Below the pieces are notes generated by a model. The model had not been told where the DNA came from and made no database searches. It was given only the letters and a program-made list of their open reading frames with translations. The position numbers and the translations under genes were made by a program. Below are positions 39,001-50,159 of a stretch of DNA of 64,000 nt, in pieces. Within the stretch, counting starts at the first letter, position 1. Each line of letters starts with the position of its first letter. This DNA comes from Clusia tigrina (lineage: Eukaryota > Arthropoda > Insecta > Diptera > Clusiidae), in NCBI GenBank assembly GCA_920105625.2, contig OV050030.1, positions 218,410,325-218,474,324 on the forward strand, in the 5' to 3' direction.

Positions 39001-40840
39001 CCCAATCGACAGCGGCATTGACGGAGACGCCTACAGAGACGCTGACAGAGGCAGATAGGGGTAGATATAATCATAGAGAAAGTAGCAGACCTCCCCAATC
39101 GACAGCGGCAGCTACTGAGACGCCTACATAGACGCTGATTGAGGCTGCGACACCGACTGAGACACCGACTGAGGCAGATAGGGGCAGATACAAGCATAGA
39201 GAAGGCAGCAGACACCCCAATCGACAGCGGCAGCGACTGAGACACCTACAAAAACGCTGACAGAGGCTGCGACGCCGACTGAGGCAGATAGGGCTAGATA
39301 TTGGCATAGAGAAGGCAGCAGACCCCCCAATCGACAGCGGCATTGACGGAGACAACTACAGAGACGTTGACACAGGCTGCGACACCGACTGAGACGCCGA
39401 CTGACGCAGATAGGAGTAGATATAGGCATAGAGAAGGTAGCAGACCCCCCCAATCGATAGCGGCATTGACGGAGACGCCTACAGAGACGCTGACAGAGGC
39501 AGATAGGGGTAGATATAGGCATAGAGAAGGCTGCAGACCCCCAAATCGACAGCAGCAGCAACTGGGACTCCTACAGAGACGCTGACAGAGGCTGCGACGC
39601 CAACTGAGACGCCGACTGAGGCAGATAGGATTAGATATAGGCATAGAGAAGGCAGCAGACCCCCCAATCGACAGTGGCATTGACGGAGACGCCTACAGAG
39701 ACGCTGACAGAGGCAGACAGGAGTAGATATAGGCATAGAGAAGGCAGCAGACCCCCCAATCGACAGCGGCAGCGACTGAGACGCCTACAGAGACGCTGAC
39801 AGAGGCTGCGACGCTGACTGAGACGCCGACTGAGGCAGATAGGGGTAGATATAGGCATAGAGAAGCAGGAGACCCCCATAATCGACAGCGGCAGCGACTG
39901 GGACGCCTACAGAGACGCTGACAGAGGCTGCGACGCCGACTGAGACACCAACTGAGGCAGATAGGGGTAGATATAGGCATGGAGAAGGCAGCAGACCCCC
40001 CAATCGACAGCGGCATTGACTGAGATGCCTACAGAGACGCTGGCAGATGTGGCGACGCCGACTGAGACACCAACTGAGGCAGATAGGGGTAGATATAGGC
40101 ATAGAGAAGGCAGCAGACCCCCCAATCGACAGTGGCAGCGACTGGGACGCCTACAGAGACGCTGACAGAGGCTGCGACGCCGACTGAGACGCCCACTGAG
40201 ACGCCGACTGAGGCAGATAGGGGTAGATATAGGCATAGAGAAGGTAGCAGACCCCCCAATCTACAGCGGCAGCGACTGAGACGCCTACAGACCGCTGACA
40301 CAGGCTGCGACACCGACTGAGACGCCGACTGAGGCAGATAGGGGTAGATATTGGCATAGAGACGGCAGCAGACCCCCCAATCAACAGCGGCAGCGACTGA
40401 GACGCCTACAGAGACGCTGACAGAGGCAGATTGGGGTAGATATAGGCGTAGAGAAGGCAGCATACTCCCCAATCGACAGCGGCAGCGACTGAGAAGCCTA
40501 CAGAGACGCTGAAAGAAGCTGCGACATCGACTGAGACGCCGACTGAGACGCCGACTGAGGCAGATAGGTGTAGATATAGGCATAGAAGAGGCAGCAGACC
40601 CCCCAATCGAGAGCGGCAGCGACTGAGACGCCTACAGAGACGCTGATAGAGGCTGCGACGCCGACTGAGACGCCGACTTAGGCGGATAGGGGTAGATATA
40701 GGCATAGAGAAGGCAGCAGACCCCCCAATCGACAGCGGCAGCGACTGGGACGCCTACAGAGACCCTGGCAGATGCGGCGACGCCGACTGAGACGCCGACT
40801 GAGGCAGATTGGGGTAGATATAGGCATAGAGAAGGCAGCA

Positions 40841-40844
40841 GACC
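40841..40844. repeat. Target-site duplication GACC, left of element B
   Basis: The last four bases of array 1 before B's 5' LTR. The partner is at 52151-52154. Removing B leaves an intact array unit (GGCAGCAGACCTCTCCAATC), so B was inserted into the array. Confidence 0.92.
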
Positions 40845-41101
40845 TGTTGTGAGCTAGAATCAAGCTGCCTGCGCGTAGTGGCTCACAGCATCGACTCCTA
40901 ACAGATGCCACACATTCTGTGTGATTAGCATGTGCTAAAGTTACTTAAGAAAGCACATATTTTTAGGGTGCGAGTATTTAGAATTAATATTACCTATGTA
41001 ATATTTATTATGTAAACTTTTAGGGTGCTACAGTTTTGCAGTCGAGCCACCGAAGGGCATTCAATGTTAGAAAGCACCATCAACATTTCAGATTGGCGTA
41101 G

Positions 41102-41124
41102 GTCAGTTGGCTTGACCAACTGAC
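41102..41124. promoter_or_regulatory. LTR dyad (B 5' LTR)
   Basis: Same perfect 9-bp inverted repeat with CTTGA centre as in the other two LTRs. Confidence 0.55.
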
Positions 41125-41196
41125 ACCAATTAACAGGTGCGAAACTGAAACACCAGAAAGGTCAGTTTTTGTATTGTAATTGTGAATTGTAAATAG

Positions 41197-41204
41197 TATA
41201 TAAG
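41197..41204 (+). promoter_or_regulatory. Putative TATA box of element B 5' LTR
   Basis: TATATAAG. In position and sequence it fits an RNA polymerase II core promoter that would start the genomic RNA some 25-30 nt downstream. The start itself is not visible from sequence. Confidence 0.5.
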
Positions 41205-41351
41205 AGTTAGTATTCTAAGAAATAAAGGCTTGTGATTTTAAAACTAAAAGTGTAATGTAGTGATTTTTCCAAAGAGTGATTTAGGCCTTTCAGATACACG
41301 CGCACAGCAGAAGGACGTCCCCCGTCAAACAAGGACAATACCCCAACATTT

Positions 41352-41369
41352 TGGCGCAGCCAGTCTTAA
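41352..41369 (+). promoter_or_regulatory. Primer binding site (tRNA-Ser-like)
   Basis: TGGCGCAGCCAGTCTTAA begins 3 nt after the 5' LTR. The TGG opening pairs with the CCA end of a tRNA, and TGGCGCAG matches the start of the tRNA-Ser type sites known from insect elements such as 17.6 and 297. The 3' half differs, so the exact tRNA is uncertain. Confidence 0.65.
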
Positions 41370-42479
41370 GGACCTACAGGAGGAATCCTAGGGCAAGGTA
41401 CCCTGTAGCAGGAAAGAATCCTGCAACAAAATCAAAGGACATCTTACTACAACATTTAAAGGACCAGGATGTCATCGGGAAAAAAAAATGGTGAGTATGC
41501 TTATAGTAGGACATTCTAGTATCTAAGTGAATTTTGTCGACGATTCTTCGGTGGCCGTGTGGGCGCTTTTGCGCCGGTCATGCAGAAGAAGCAGCATTGG
41601 GGCTGATTAGCCGCTGCGGTTAGGTGACAATAGGTCGATCTAATAAGAAAACTTTCTACTTACGGTCAGGTTGTATAGGGTTGTTCAACTGAGATTAGGC
41701 TCATACTTTTTAATACATTTTGTTTCAGCATTCTCGGGGGATGTGGAACGTGTCTGTTTATTCACGGATTTTGCGTTATTGAATTGCGAACTTGTGTATA
41801 CCGGTTGGTTTGGTTCGGAAAGAACGTGCCACGGTATAGGATTCGTACGGTTATGATAGGGGATTTGTGTTTGTTTGTCGGTAGGGACATTTATACGATT
41901 CAATTTATATTGTTTTGAAATCAAAATAAAGATTGATTTAAATATTTGGGATTTTGAGTTTAGGTTATTAGGTGAAGAGGTGCAGACAACACGTGTTGTT
42001 GCATCAAAGTTTTTGAAGTTCGGAAACTACGATTTGCGTAGCAATGTTGAAGAAAACACTTAAATGCTATTATTACGTGGCGCATACGATACGGGTTTAT
42101 TTTATGGATTCAAATTTCCGGGAATGAATCAAGACACTTTTGCCGGTAAATCAAAATTCGGTTTTTACAAACATATGGCCTTTCGTATGGATTTTTGGGA
42201 GTATTAAAGATGGTGAGAGGAAATCAAGGAGTATCTGTGCGGAAGTCAAGAACCAATTTGAACTGAAGGAAGGACTTAATGGACGCCGGTAGGCAGCGAA
42301 CATAGAACTTATGATGGAAGTTAAAAGAATATTAAGATAGAATTTACGGTGGAATGTTTTTTTTAAATAAATTTGTATTTATAATTAAGTAAGACAGAAT
42401 AAAATATTGTAACAAGTTTTAACAATTATTGGATTTTTATTTGTAATTGGGATACGCCATCTGGTCTGGCATTTGGGAT
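41370..42479 (+). other. Element B 5' leader with a candidate intron
   Basis: About 1.1 kb without a credible gene. An ATG at 41469 opens eight codons (Met-Ser-Ser-Gly-Lys-Lys-Asn-Gly) when read across a GTGAGT donor at 41491. A pyrimidine-rich TTTTGTTTCAG acceptor ends at 41728, giving a possible 238-nt intron. From about 42143 the sequence matches element A's leader. Confidence 0.5.
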
Positions 42480-44771
42480 ATGACGAAGGAAGCGTAAGGA
42501 TTACTGCTGATGCAGGAGCAAATTGGAGAAGCGATTGAAAAATTGGTCCGTAATTTTAAGAAAGACGGTAGGTTACATAAGGACGACGTGTATTACCGCA
42601 AGCGAATAACACAGTTGCAAAATCTGGGGAGAGAGTTCAACAATAATCACGGACTGCTGTTGCCTCACGCAGTTGAGTACGGCAAGGGAAAATATTTTGC
42701 GGAAAATTACGCAGACTACATAAATAGTCTGGTCAACGAATGGGCAGATACATTTAGTTCTGAATTAGAGGAATTAGGACAACAAACTGTGAGTTTGGTT
42801 TCACCAGACGAGGAAGTAAGGAACAGATTGAAATCAATGCAGTCAGAGGTGGAACTGTTTACTGGGAAAATAGTTGACCAGTTCGAAGCGAGTACGAGCA
42901 GGGAAGAAGCTCAGGAATTGAGGAAGCAGGCGAATGCCGGAGGAGCTGTGTCACCATAAGAAGTAGCGGATCAAGCCTTTACGGCAATCCATAGAAGAAC
43001 AGAAGAAAAGTTATTCAGTTTTCATAAGAAAACAGAAGATTTGAGAGCACAAAAAGAGTGTCTTGAGAAGAAGGTAAAGGAACTTTCTCAGAGATTGACG
43101 GAAACAGAGGAAGCAGCAACACTGTTGGAAAAGGAGTGTGCGGAATTGAAAAGAGGACGGGCGACCAATAGGACCTCACTGAATAGGGAGAGATCAAAAT
43201 CAGCATCAGCTGGATTTACGCAGACAGTATTGACATTGCCTCCGGAAGTACGTTGGCCGGAATATTTAACACCAGAAGGGATAAGCCGCATGGTGAAGCC
43301 AAAATTAGTACTTAATGAAGAAAAGCAAGCGGAATTTTTGTTTGGCGCATCTGAAGTCGGTGTCGAGCCTTTTTCTCCGGGAAGCCCGATAAATAACGAA
43401 AATCAGGGATATCCGCCAGAGGAGCTGGAAGCAGTAACAGTGCAGCAAAGTCCCGATACTGGGGACAATATTTCGTCAGTACGAACAAACGATCGAAGAC
43501 TAATGAGTCCGTCACTGGCCAATTACCTCTCAGATCCGGGAGAAGTGAATTTGGAAACTACCAAAGAGATTAATAAAGGTAAGGTTTTACCAGCAATTGA
43601 GAAAACAGAAAGGAATAAAATGGGCATTCTGGAAGTTGCTCGTGCGGTGGAAAAGTTGGTGCCCATGTTCTCAGGAGTCGAATTGTATGATCTGAGAACT
43701 GAGATCCGGCGCTTCAAAGAAGGTTGTGAGCTAGCGCAACAGAGTGTTCCGGAAGCGGACGGGGAACACTTAATAAAGTGTATTAGGCAAAGAACCACAG
43801 GCGATGCGTTTGATTTACTGATGCATAGCTCAGTAAGCACCCTGGCAGAATTATATGTACTTTTGGATAGGACGTATTTAAAACAAAAGTCATATGACTA
43901 TCTCGTTCGGGAAATTCAGGAATCAACTCAGACACCGGGGGAGGAATTGAGAGCCTGGGGACGAAGGCTCCAGTCTCTGGGGAGCGCTGCTGAGACGGAA
44001 GCCAACAGGCAGTTTCCAGAAAATGTTGCAGCTTAAAAGGCTCAAGTAGAACGGACTATGATTTCTGTGTTCAAGGCAGGCCTGATAAATAGGGATTATA
44101 CTCTTACTCTCACGCCGAGGAGTATGGCAGAGCTAGTGGAAGCGGTCTCTTTAGCTGAAGCAGCAATACAACAGCGAACGACAACAGGTGGAATCTGCTG
44201 GACTGATGCTCCTGCAGAGGTAGGAACAGTACAGCAGCAAAACAGATGTGGAGTCGGTAGATTGATGGGCCAATTTCCGAAACAAAGAGATCAGGAATTC
44301 CTGGTTGGGAGGTTCCAGCCAAGGAAACCCATTTGCTCATTCTGTGATAAGCCAGAGCACACAAGGGATGAATGCGTTACACGGAAACACACGCCCTACT
44401 GTATGGAGTGCCAAACTTACGGTCATGAGGCTAGTAGACAGTGCCAAGTAGACACTAAATGGGGTCAAAGTAGAAGGCAGCCAGCTACGAGGCGCCCGGT
44501 TCCACCCTTGAGGGACACCAGGGGTAACTTCAGTAGTCCCCTAATTAAGTCAACGGAAGGTATTAACCAAGGAAGAAATCCTTTCAAAACTGGGAGTGGT
44601 CAGCAGCGACCAAGTTGGGATTCTAGAAGTGAACCAAGGATAGGCAATAACATACAGGGATTGAGATGCTTCTCATGTGGACGAATGGGACATCGGGCAG
44701 CGGAATGCAGGGATAGACAATCCCAACAAAGGAACCAGGGAAACTTCCAGCGGCCCAGTAGAGGCCAATAG
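42480..44771 (+). pseudogene. gag: Gag of element B with three in-frame stops
   Basis: Same product as element A gag. The ATG at 42480 corresponds to A's 375 but is followed after five codons by TAA 42495-42497 (Gln in A). The next in-frame ATG, 42510, would bypass this. Further stops in the same frame are TAA 42957-42959 (Leu in A) and TAA 44034-44036 (Tyr in A). Small in-frame deletions occur near 43006 and near 44094. The zinc knuckles remain. The first has Glu for Gly (CDKPEHTRDEC), and the last keeps its His (CGRMGHRAAEC), unlike A. The frame ends at TAG 44769-44771. Not functional as a full-length protein. Confidence 0.92.
44738..44744 (+). promoter_or_regulatory. Candidate -1 frameshift site GGGAAAC (B)
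   Basis: Same heptamer, same phase (G GGA AAC) and same distance to the gag stop as in A at 2651. The -1 frame is open from here to 45694. Confidence 0.65.
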
Positions 44772-45694
44772 ACTGGAAAGCCAAAAGAAAGGAAGTAATA
44801 ATAAGGCCGGAAGTACGTGGGACTAGTAATGTAGGAACTACAGTCCAGGAGAAGGAGGAGCAAGGGGCTCTCCAGTATCACGAAGAGTTAGGGAATGGAT
44901 ACACGTCCATATTGGGAACAAAAGGAGGTTGCTTCGCTATGAGCAGGATAGGTGATGCCTTCATCGAGATACCCTGCAAGGAATCAGCTAGTGGAAAGCT
45001 AGTGCTATTAGTAGATTCAGGGGCGGACACTAGCCTCGTAAAATCTAGTGTTTTACGAAAGGGGCTAGACATTAATCAAATGGACGTAAGAAAGCTTAAC
45101 GGAGCGTTTGGAGGGTGCATTAGGACATTGGGGTCGCTCAGAATAGGGCACAGTGGAGTTAAGGGTATGAGTTTTAGAGTGCACGCAGAGGAAGTGGATA
45201 GGAAAGGTATCCCGGCTGATGGGATAATTGGCCGCGATAATCTTTGGGGCCGCACCATACTGGATGCGCTCGACAAGCAGTTATCGTTTTACGATAATAA
45301 TAAGAATAGAATCCTCACTCTTCCATTAAAGTCATGGCCGGAAGGAACCGTGAGTACGGTTAAGAATAGTAGGGAGGTAGTAAATGCAAGCTCAACCAGA
45401 GTAGTTACTATGCATGTAAATACGAAACTTAGGACTGTTGTTTTACACAAGCAGCAGCTAGCGGAGGGCGTATATATGGGGGAGACCATAACGCACGTTG
45501 ACAAGGGTAAGGTGTACGCTTGCGTACTCAACGCATCGGAAAAGGACTACCTGATGGATGAGGATTTTAGGCCTAAGTTCACTAGTTATGATAATTTTAA
45601 GGAACCGAATTATAGATCGGTAAATCAGATTAAACAAGTTGATATAAGAAAAAGAATGGAGAAAGTGCTAGAATCACTGAAGTTAGACCCGTAA
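44744..45694 (+). CDS. pro: Protease and linker region of element B (open in this copy)
   Basis: Retropepsin-type protease in -1 to gag. The catalytic motif DSGADT is unaltered (Asp codon 45014-45016), followed by SLVKSSVLR and, towards the C-end, the segment GIIGRDNLWG typical of retroelement proteases. No stop interrupts it from the slippery site to TAA 45692-45694. It has no ATG where A has one (2822; ATA here), consistent with expression only by frameshifting from gag. The 3' end is a frame break shared with element A, after which RT continues in -1. Upstream stops in B's gag mean it is unlikely to be made. Confidence 0.85.
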
Positions 45695-46580
45695 ATTCAG
45701 AAGAGAAGGCATCAATAGAAGCCATTTGTGCGTCATTCCATGACATATTTTTGCTGGAAGGAGACCAGTTAACATATACACCAGAGGTAGAGCATGAAAT
45801 ACCTACTAGAGTGGATCAAGCACAAATTAACCAGAAACAGAACAGATTGCCGCAAGCTCACAAAGATGAGGTAAATAGGCAAGTGGAAGGAATGTTAAAG
45901 GATAACATAATTTCACCGAGTATCTCGCCTTGGAACTCACCAATAATTTTGGTACCAAAATAGGGAGGTACTCAGGGTCAGAAGAAGTGGAGAATGGTCG
46001 TCGATTTTAGGAAATTGAACGACGCCACTATCAAGCAGGTGTTTCCGATACCAAGGATAGAAGAGATTCTGGATCAATTGGGACACAGTAGATATTTTTC
46101 TACACTTGATTTAGCGAGTGGCTACCACCAAGTTCTGGTGGATACCCAAGATAAGCAGAAAACCGCGTTCAGCACCGGTTTAGGGCATTATGAGTTTAAT
46201 AGAATGCCGTTTGGATTAACAGGAGCACCGGCTACTTTCCAACGGCTAATGAACCATGTGCCATGTATCTCGATGATATTGTGATTTATGGGAAGAACTT
46301 GCAGCAGCATTCGCAACGCTTGTGCAAGGTGCTCCAGAAATTACGAGAACACAATTTGAAATTGAACACGGAGAAGTGTCAATTTTTGCGAAGAGAGGTG
46401 GTTTATTTAGGCCATCGTTGCTCAGAGGCAGGAGCACTGCCTGACCCGCAGAAGGTGGAATGCGTTAAAAATCTAGCGATTCCGAGAAACAGAAAGGAAG
46501 TGCAAGCATTCCTAGGACTAGTGAACTATTATAGAAAGTTCGTGGAAGGACTAGCCGGAATTGCATTGCCAATTAACAAG
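45691..46580 (+). pseudogene. pol: Reverse transcriptase of element B, stop plus 28-bp net deletion
   Basis: Same domain order as in A. A private TAG at 45961-45963 (Lys in A) interrupts the fingers region. The palm Asp block LDLASGYHQ is intact. Relative to A, a net 28 bp is missing at about 46259, directly upstream of the YLDD codons (46266-46277), which shifts the frame. The YLDD motif itself remains in the new frame, which then runs to the shared TAG at 46581. Confidence 0.9.
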
Positions 46581-47498
46581 TAGCTACGAAAAGAGGCAAA
46601 GTTCGAATGGACAGAGAGATGTCAGCAAGCATTCGAGAGGCTAAAAGAAATAATTAGCTCGCCACCGATTTTGCCGTACCCCGACTTTGAGCAAACTTTT
46701 TTGTTGACCACTGATGCTAGCAATGAAGCATTAGGGGCAGTATTGTCACAAGGGGAAGTCGGTAATGACCGACCAATAGCATTCGCAAGCAGAGCGCTTA
46801 GCGACACGGAGAAAAGATACTCCACAATAGAAAAGGAATTTCTAGCCGTAGTATGGGTTACGAAGAATTTTAGGGCATATCTGCTAGGACGCCCATTTAA
46901 GATATATACTGATCACCAGCCGTTGAGAGGCATAGCCAATTTGAAAGACCAAACGTCTAGGTTAGCCAAGTTCAGACACAAATTGTCTGAGTATGATTTT
47001 GAAATCATATACAAACCTGGGAAAAAGAATCTGAATGCCGATGCACTCAGCAGAGTACCGCAGGCACAGAAAGTATCTGTAGTGCAAACGAGGTCCAAAG
47101 CACGGTCAGATAAGGAGAAGGCCGAGAGAATGCAAAAGGATAAAGTTGATGCTACAACAGATGTTAGCAAGACGGGCGAAGATGCCCACGAACAAGGAGC
47201 CAGCAGTGTGGAATGTCTGGAGGATATAAAGGATATCCAGGCTGTGTTAAAGGGTTTCCATGACTCGCCTCTAGGAGGACACCAGGGATTCTGGGAAACC
47301 CATGACAGAATTAGGCGAGTATACGGATGGAAGGGTATGCTCAAGGACATTAAGAAATATATAAAGAGTTGTCCAAAATGTCAGGCCAACAAAAGTTCAA
47401 GGCTGACAAAGATGCCAATGGTGTTAACTGACACACCAAAACAGCCATTGGATAAAGTTCATATGGATATTGTAGGTATTTTACCTGAGAAAGTTTAA
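46581..47498 (+). pseudogene. pol: RNase H and integrase N-terminal region of element B
   Basis: Begins with the TAG 46581-46583 also found in A (5201). It is then open through the RNase H acidic residues (Asp 46713, the EKEF block, Asp in YTDHQPL), the linker, the complete HHCC zinc-binding region of integrase and the first catalytic Asp (47466). It ends at TAA-TAG 47496-47501, where two net extra bases relative to A break the frame. Confidence 0.88.
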
Positions 47499-48277
47499 TA
47501 GGAAATAAATACATTTTGACGTTCCAAGATGATTTCTCAAAGTATATGGCGTGCGTGGCTATACCCGATGCTGAAGCAGGTACGGTGGCCAAGGCGTTCT
47601 TTGATGAAGTAATAGCACGATACAACATACCTAAGGTTTTGATAACCGACAATGGTTCTAATTTTGTATCGAAACTGTTCTCGGAAACATGTAAAATGCT
47701 GGGAATCAAGAAGTTGCACATAACACCATATCATCCACAGGCGAATGGCTCATTGGAACGTAGTCATCGACCTCTGGCCGAGTACTTGCGCAGTTTTTCC
47801 AAAGAAGACGGCTCGAATTGGGATCAAAGGTTGACCACTGCAATGCATGTACACAATAATACGGTACATGTATCAACGAAGCAAACTCCGTTTAGAACAC
47901 TCTACGGGTTTGACTTCAACATGCCAGCGAATTTCAAGCGCAAATGTGCGCCTGTATACAATGCTGATGACCCGAATAAAGTGCAAAAGTATCAGTTACA
48001 GCGAGTGCACGAGTTGGTCAGAGAAAACCAGGATTGTGCTAAACGAGTAGCCAGGGAGGCCTATAACAAGGTACTAAACCCAGTCGTTTTGAACGTGGGT
48101 GATCAGGTACTCATGAGGAATCAAGCTATAAGAAACAAATTCTCACCTGTGTGGATAGGTCCGTATATGGTAGCAGAGATCCGAAGCCCAGTTACAACAG
48201 TCGTAACGATTAAGGACAAGAATAAAAAGCTACATAATAATTTGTTGAAATTATTCCACGTTAGACCACACACCTAA
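47499..48277 (+). pseudogene. pol: Integrase core and C-terminal region of element B
   Basis: Continues the integrase in a shifted frame. The second Asp (47648) lies in a TDNGSNFVS block and Glu is at 47756, giving D-X35-E. The C-terminal GPY/F-type motif VWIGPYMV follows, then TAA 48275-48277. Compared with A, a few amino-acid changes are seen, such as Ser for Ala in the LRSFSKEDG stretch and Arg for Trp in the next. Functional loss follows from the frame break upstream. Confidence 0.88.
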
Positions 48278-50159
48278 TTCATGTGTCAATAGTGTTTTAC
48301 AAGTGTAAACACAAGAATAATAACATGAACAAGTACGGGTGTGTATCCAATAACACACACAGCGCCGATTTTCAGAGTCAATGCCAGTAAAAGTGTGCCA
48401 CTTAAACTCGGGCAAGTAAATTGACGTAATGAAAATCTGCTTATTAAACACTATTGCCGAATGAAGGCAGTAGAGAAAATAATTTTTAAAAAAATGTATA
48501 AAATATTTTATTATTTGCAATAATAAACGGGTTCATTGCACGTATTTTAAAATAAAATAAAATAAAATATAAGACAGCGGTATGAAAGAATGAAACCATA
48601 TATTATGATTCAAGGGCGAGACAGTGTACGAATGCCCGCGTGAAGTAGTAAAAGAAATAATTTTTGCGAGCTGAAAATATGACTTCAATAAAGAATGAAA
48701 AAAAAAAATGGGAAGCAATAAATGCATATATATATATTTTTTTGTTTGTTTGTGCGGTTTAGGTAGTCGCATGAGCAGCAGAGTCAATATCTGGGGCGTT
48801 TATGCAATACGTTATTAAGTTTGTAGCTACTCATAACGTACACGGGTAATATGATGCGTTGACATTTTTGGCATGCGCTATAATGACAAGCGCATGTGCC
48901 ATATACATATGTATGTATGTCAATAAGTAAGTATGAGCGCATGTAGCGTGTAAGTTTAATATGAGACATGTTGGTTTGCATGCATATGTTTAGCAGTAAT
49001 ATTTTAATTGTTTTATCAGTACGATATACATGAAGTCGTAGGAGTAGGGGCATGAAGGTAAACGTAAGTATGTTTGGAAGAGCAATAGTGAAGTAACTAA
49101 AGTAAATAAACATGGAAGCAGTGTAATTAAACATTTTTATATTTTGTATAAGTAATGATAATAGGAAAAGAGGAAACTCAAGGAAATTGAAAAAGACACA
49201 AATTTTTAAATATCTTTTTTATTGATATGAATAATGTAATAAAGAAGATAAGTATGGAATACAATTGATTTCAATTAGTTTGAATACAACTTCCGGGTGT
49301 ACGACCCTGGAAGCATCGAACGTTGGCAGCATCGGATGTTGGTCGCCTAGCATTTGGTACAATCGGTGCAGTAAAATGGTAAGCCGACCAAGGCAAGTTT
49401 TGACTCGTTTAACAATTACGTAGGACAATTATGAATGGGGCTGTTTTGAAGTAAGAGGTTAGAAAGGGTCTTGTTAGTATATTTAGTTAATATGGCAGGT
49501 TGGTCTAAGCTAAAATAAATTAGGGAGAATAATTAGTAGGTAACAAGCTAAGAGGGCTAGTTGAGAATGGATAGTAGTAAAATCGAAATTATGTTAGATA
49601 GACTAAAGTTTGCTTGTATTGTGTGTATTAAGTTAAGTGTTAATTGAGAGAAAATCTGGATCTATAGGCTAGCTGACAGCGGTTAGAAAGCTAGCGGAGC
49701 TTCAGCGCAGGAGCAAGTAGGGTAGTGTTAATACCGAGGGGGTGCCTGTATGTTTCGTATGCATTCATAGAGGGGTTTTCCACACTAGAGGTGTTATGAA
49801 TATACACGAAATCAGGAGATTTTTTTTTAAGAGAAGAAATGAATTGGGTCATGCTATTGACAACGGAAATACATGGTCAAGGATATTTAGATATTCTCGA
49901 TTATGGTAAGAAAAAAAAAGGAAGATAAAAGGTCGGTCGATGGTGGATGTTAGTGTAAAATAGTGATAATGATAATGTAGCAGTAATATAACCATAATGA
50001 TTATTTAATTATTTAGAGAAATAGAAATATTTATTAGATAAGTTATTATAGCGATTAGTACAGTATATGTGTAAGGCAGCTATGTTCTTGGTAGCCTATT
50101 TGAGAGTTCCAGCCAAATGCAGCGAAACCGCGGAAGTGCGGGTGGAAACCTTGGCGTAA
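48278..50159 (+). other. Element B 3' region, no credible gene
   Basis: AT-rich, matching element A 6895-8757. B has about 20 bp not in A near 48880-48900 (an imperfect repeat of GCATGCGC/GCGCATGTGCC). Simple sequence includes AAAAT repeats near 48546, an (AT)n tract near 48726 and A- and T-tracts. Confidence 0.6.

Larger units (their letters stand above)
10747..40844. repeat. Tandem minisatellite array 1 (about 30.1 kb)
   Basis: Continuous tandem copies of a 109-123-bp unit with short variants near 92 bp, on the order of 270 units. On the plus strand a unit runs CAGACC + C-tract + AATCGACAGCGGCAG, CGACTGAGACGCCTACAGAG, ACGCTGACAGAGGCTGCGAC, one to three copies of the 12-bp GAGACGCCGACT type element, then GAGGCAGATAGGGG and TAGATATAGGCATAGAGAAGG. 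The C-tract varies from C5 to C7, or reads CTCCCC. Each full unit has about 10 CpG. Variant units (TATTGGCTTAGAAAAGG, TGTAGTCATAGAG, GGCATTGACGGAG) recur in fixed orders, showing higher-order structure. No spacer DNA or gene was seen. The long reading frames are by-products of unit composition. Confidence 0.97.
40845..41348 (+). mobile_element. 5' LTR of element B (504 bp)
   Basis: TGTTG...CAACA ends. Promoter-like TATATAAG lies at 41197-41204 and AATAAA at 41221-41226, only about 24 nt downstream. About 14 differences from B's own 3' LTR by hand count (roughly 2.8 percent). It carries the conserved dyad at 41102-41124. Confidence 0.95.

Noticed and set aside
10747..40844. CRISPR array
   Set aside because: Repeats are head to tail without unique spacers, units are over 100 bp and variable, and the setting is eukaryotic.
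10747..40844. Array as an internal part of the retrotransposon
   Set aside because: It lies outside both LTRs, and B's target duplication shows the element was inserted into it.
41671..41856. 61-codon frame in the leader of element B
   Set aside because: It overlaps the candidate acceptor region, has no homology I recognise, and is of a length expected by chance in AT-rich DNA.
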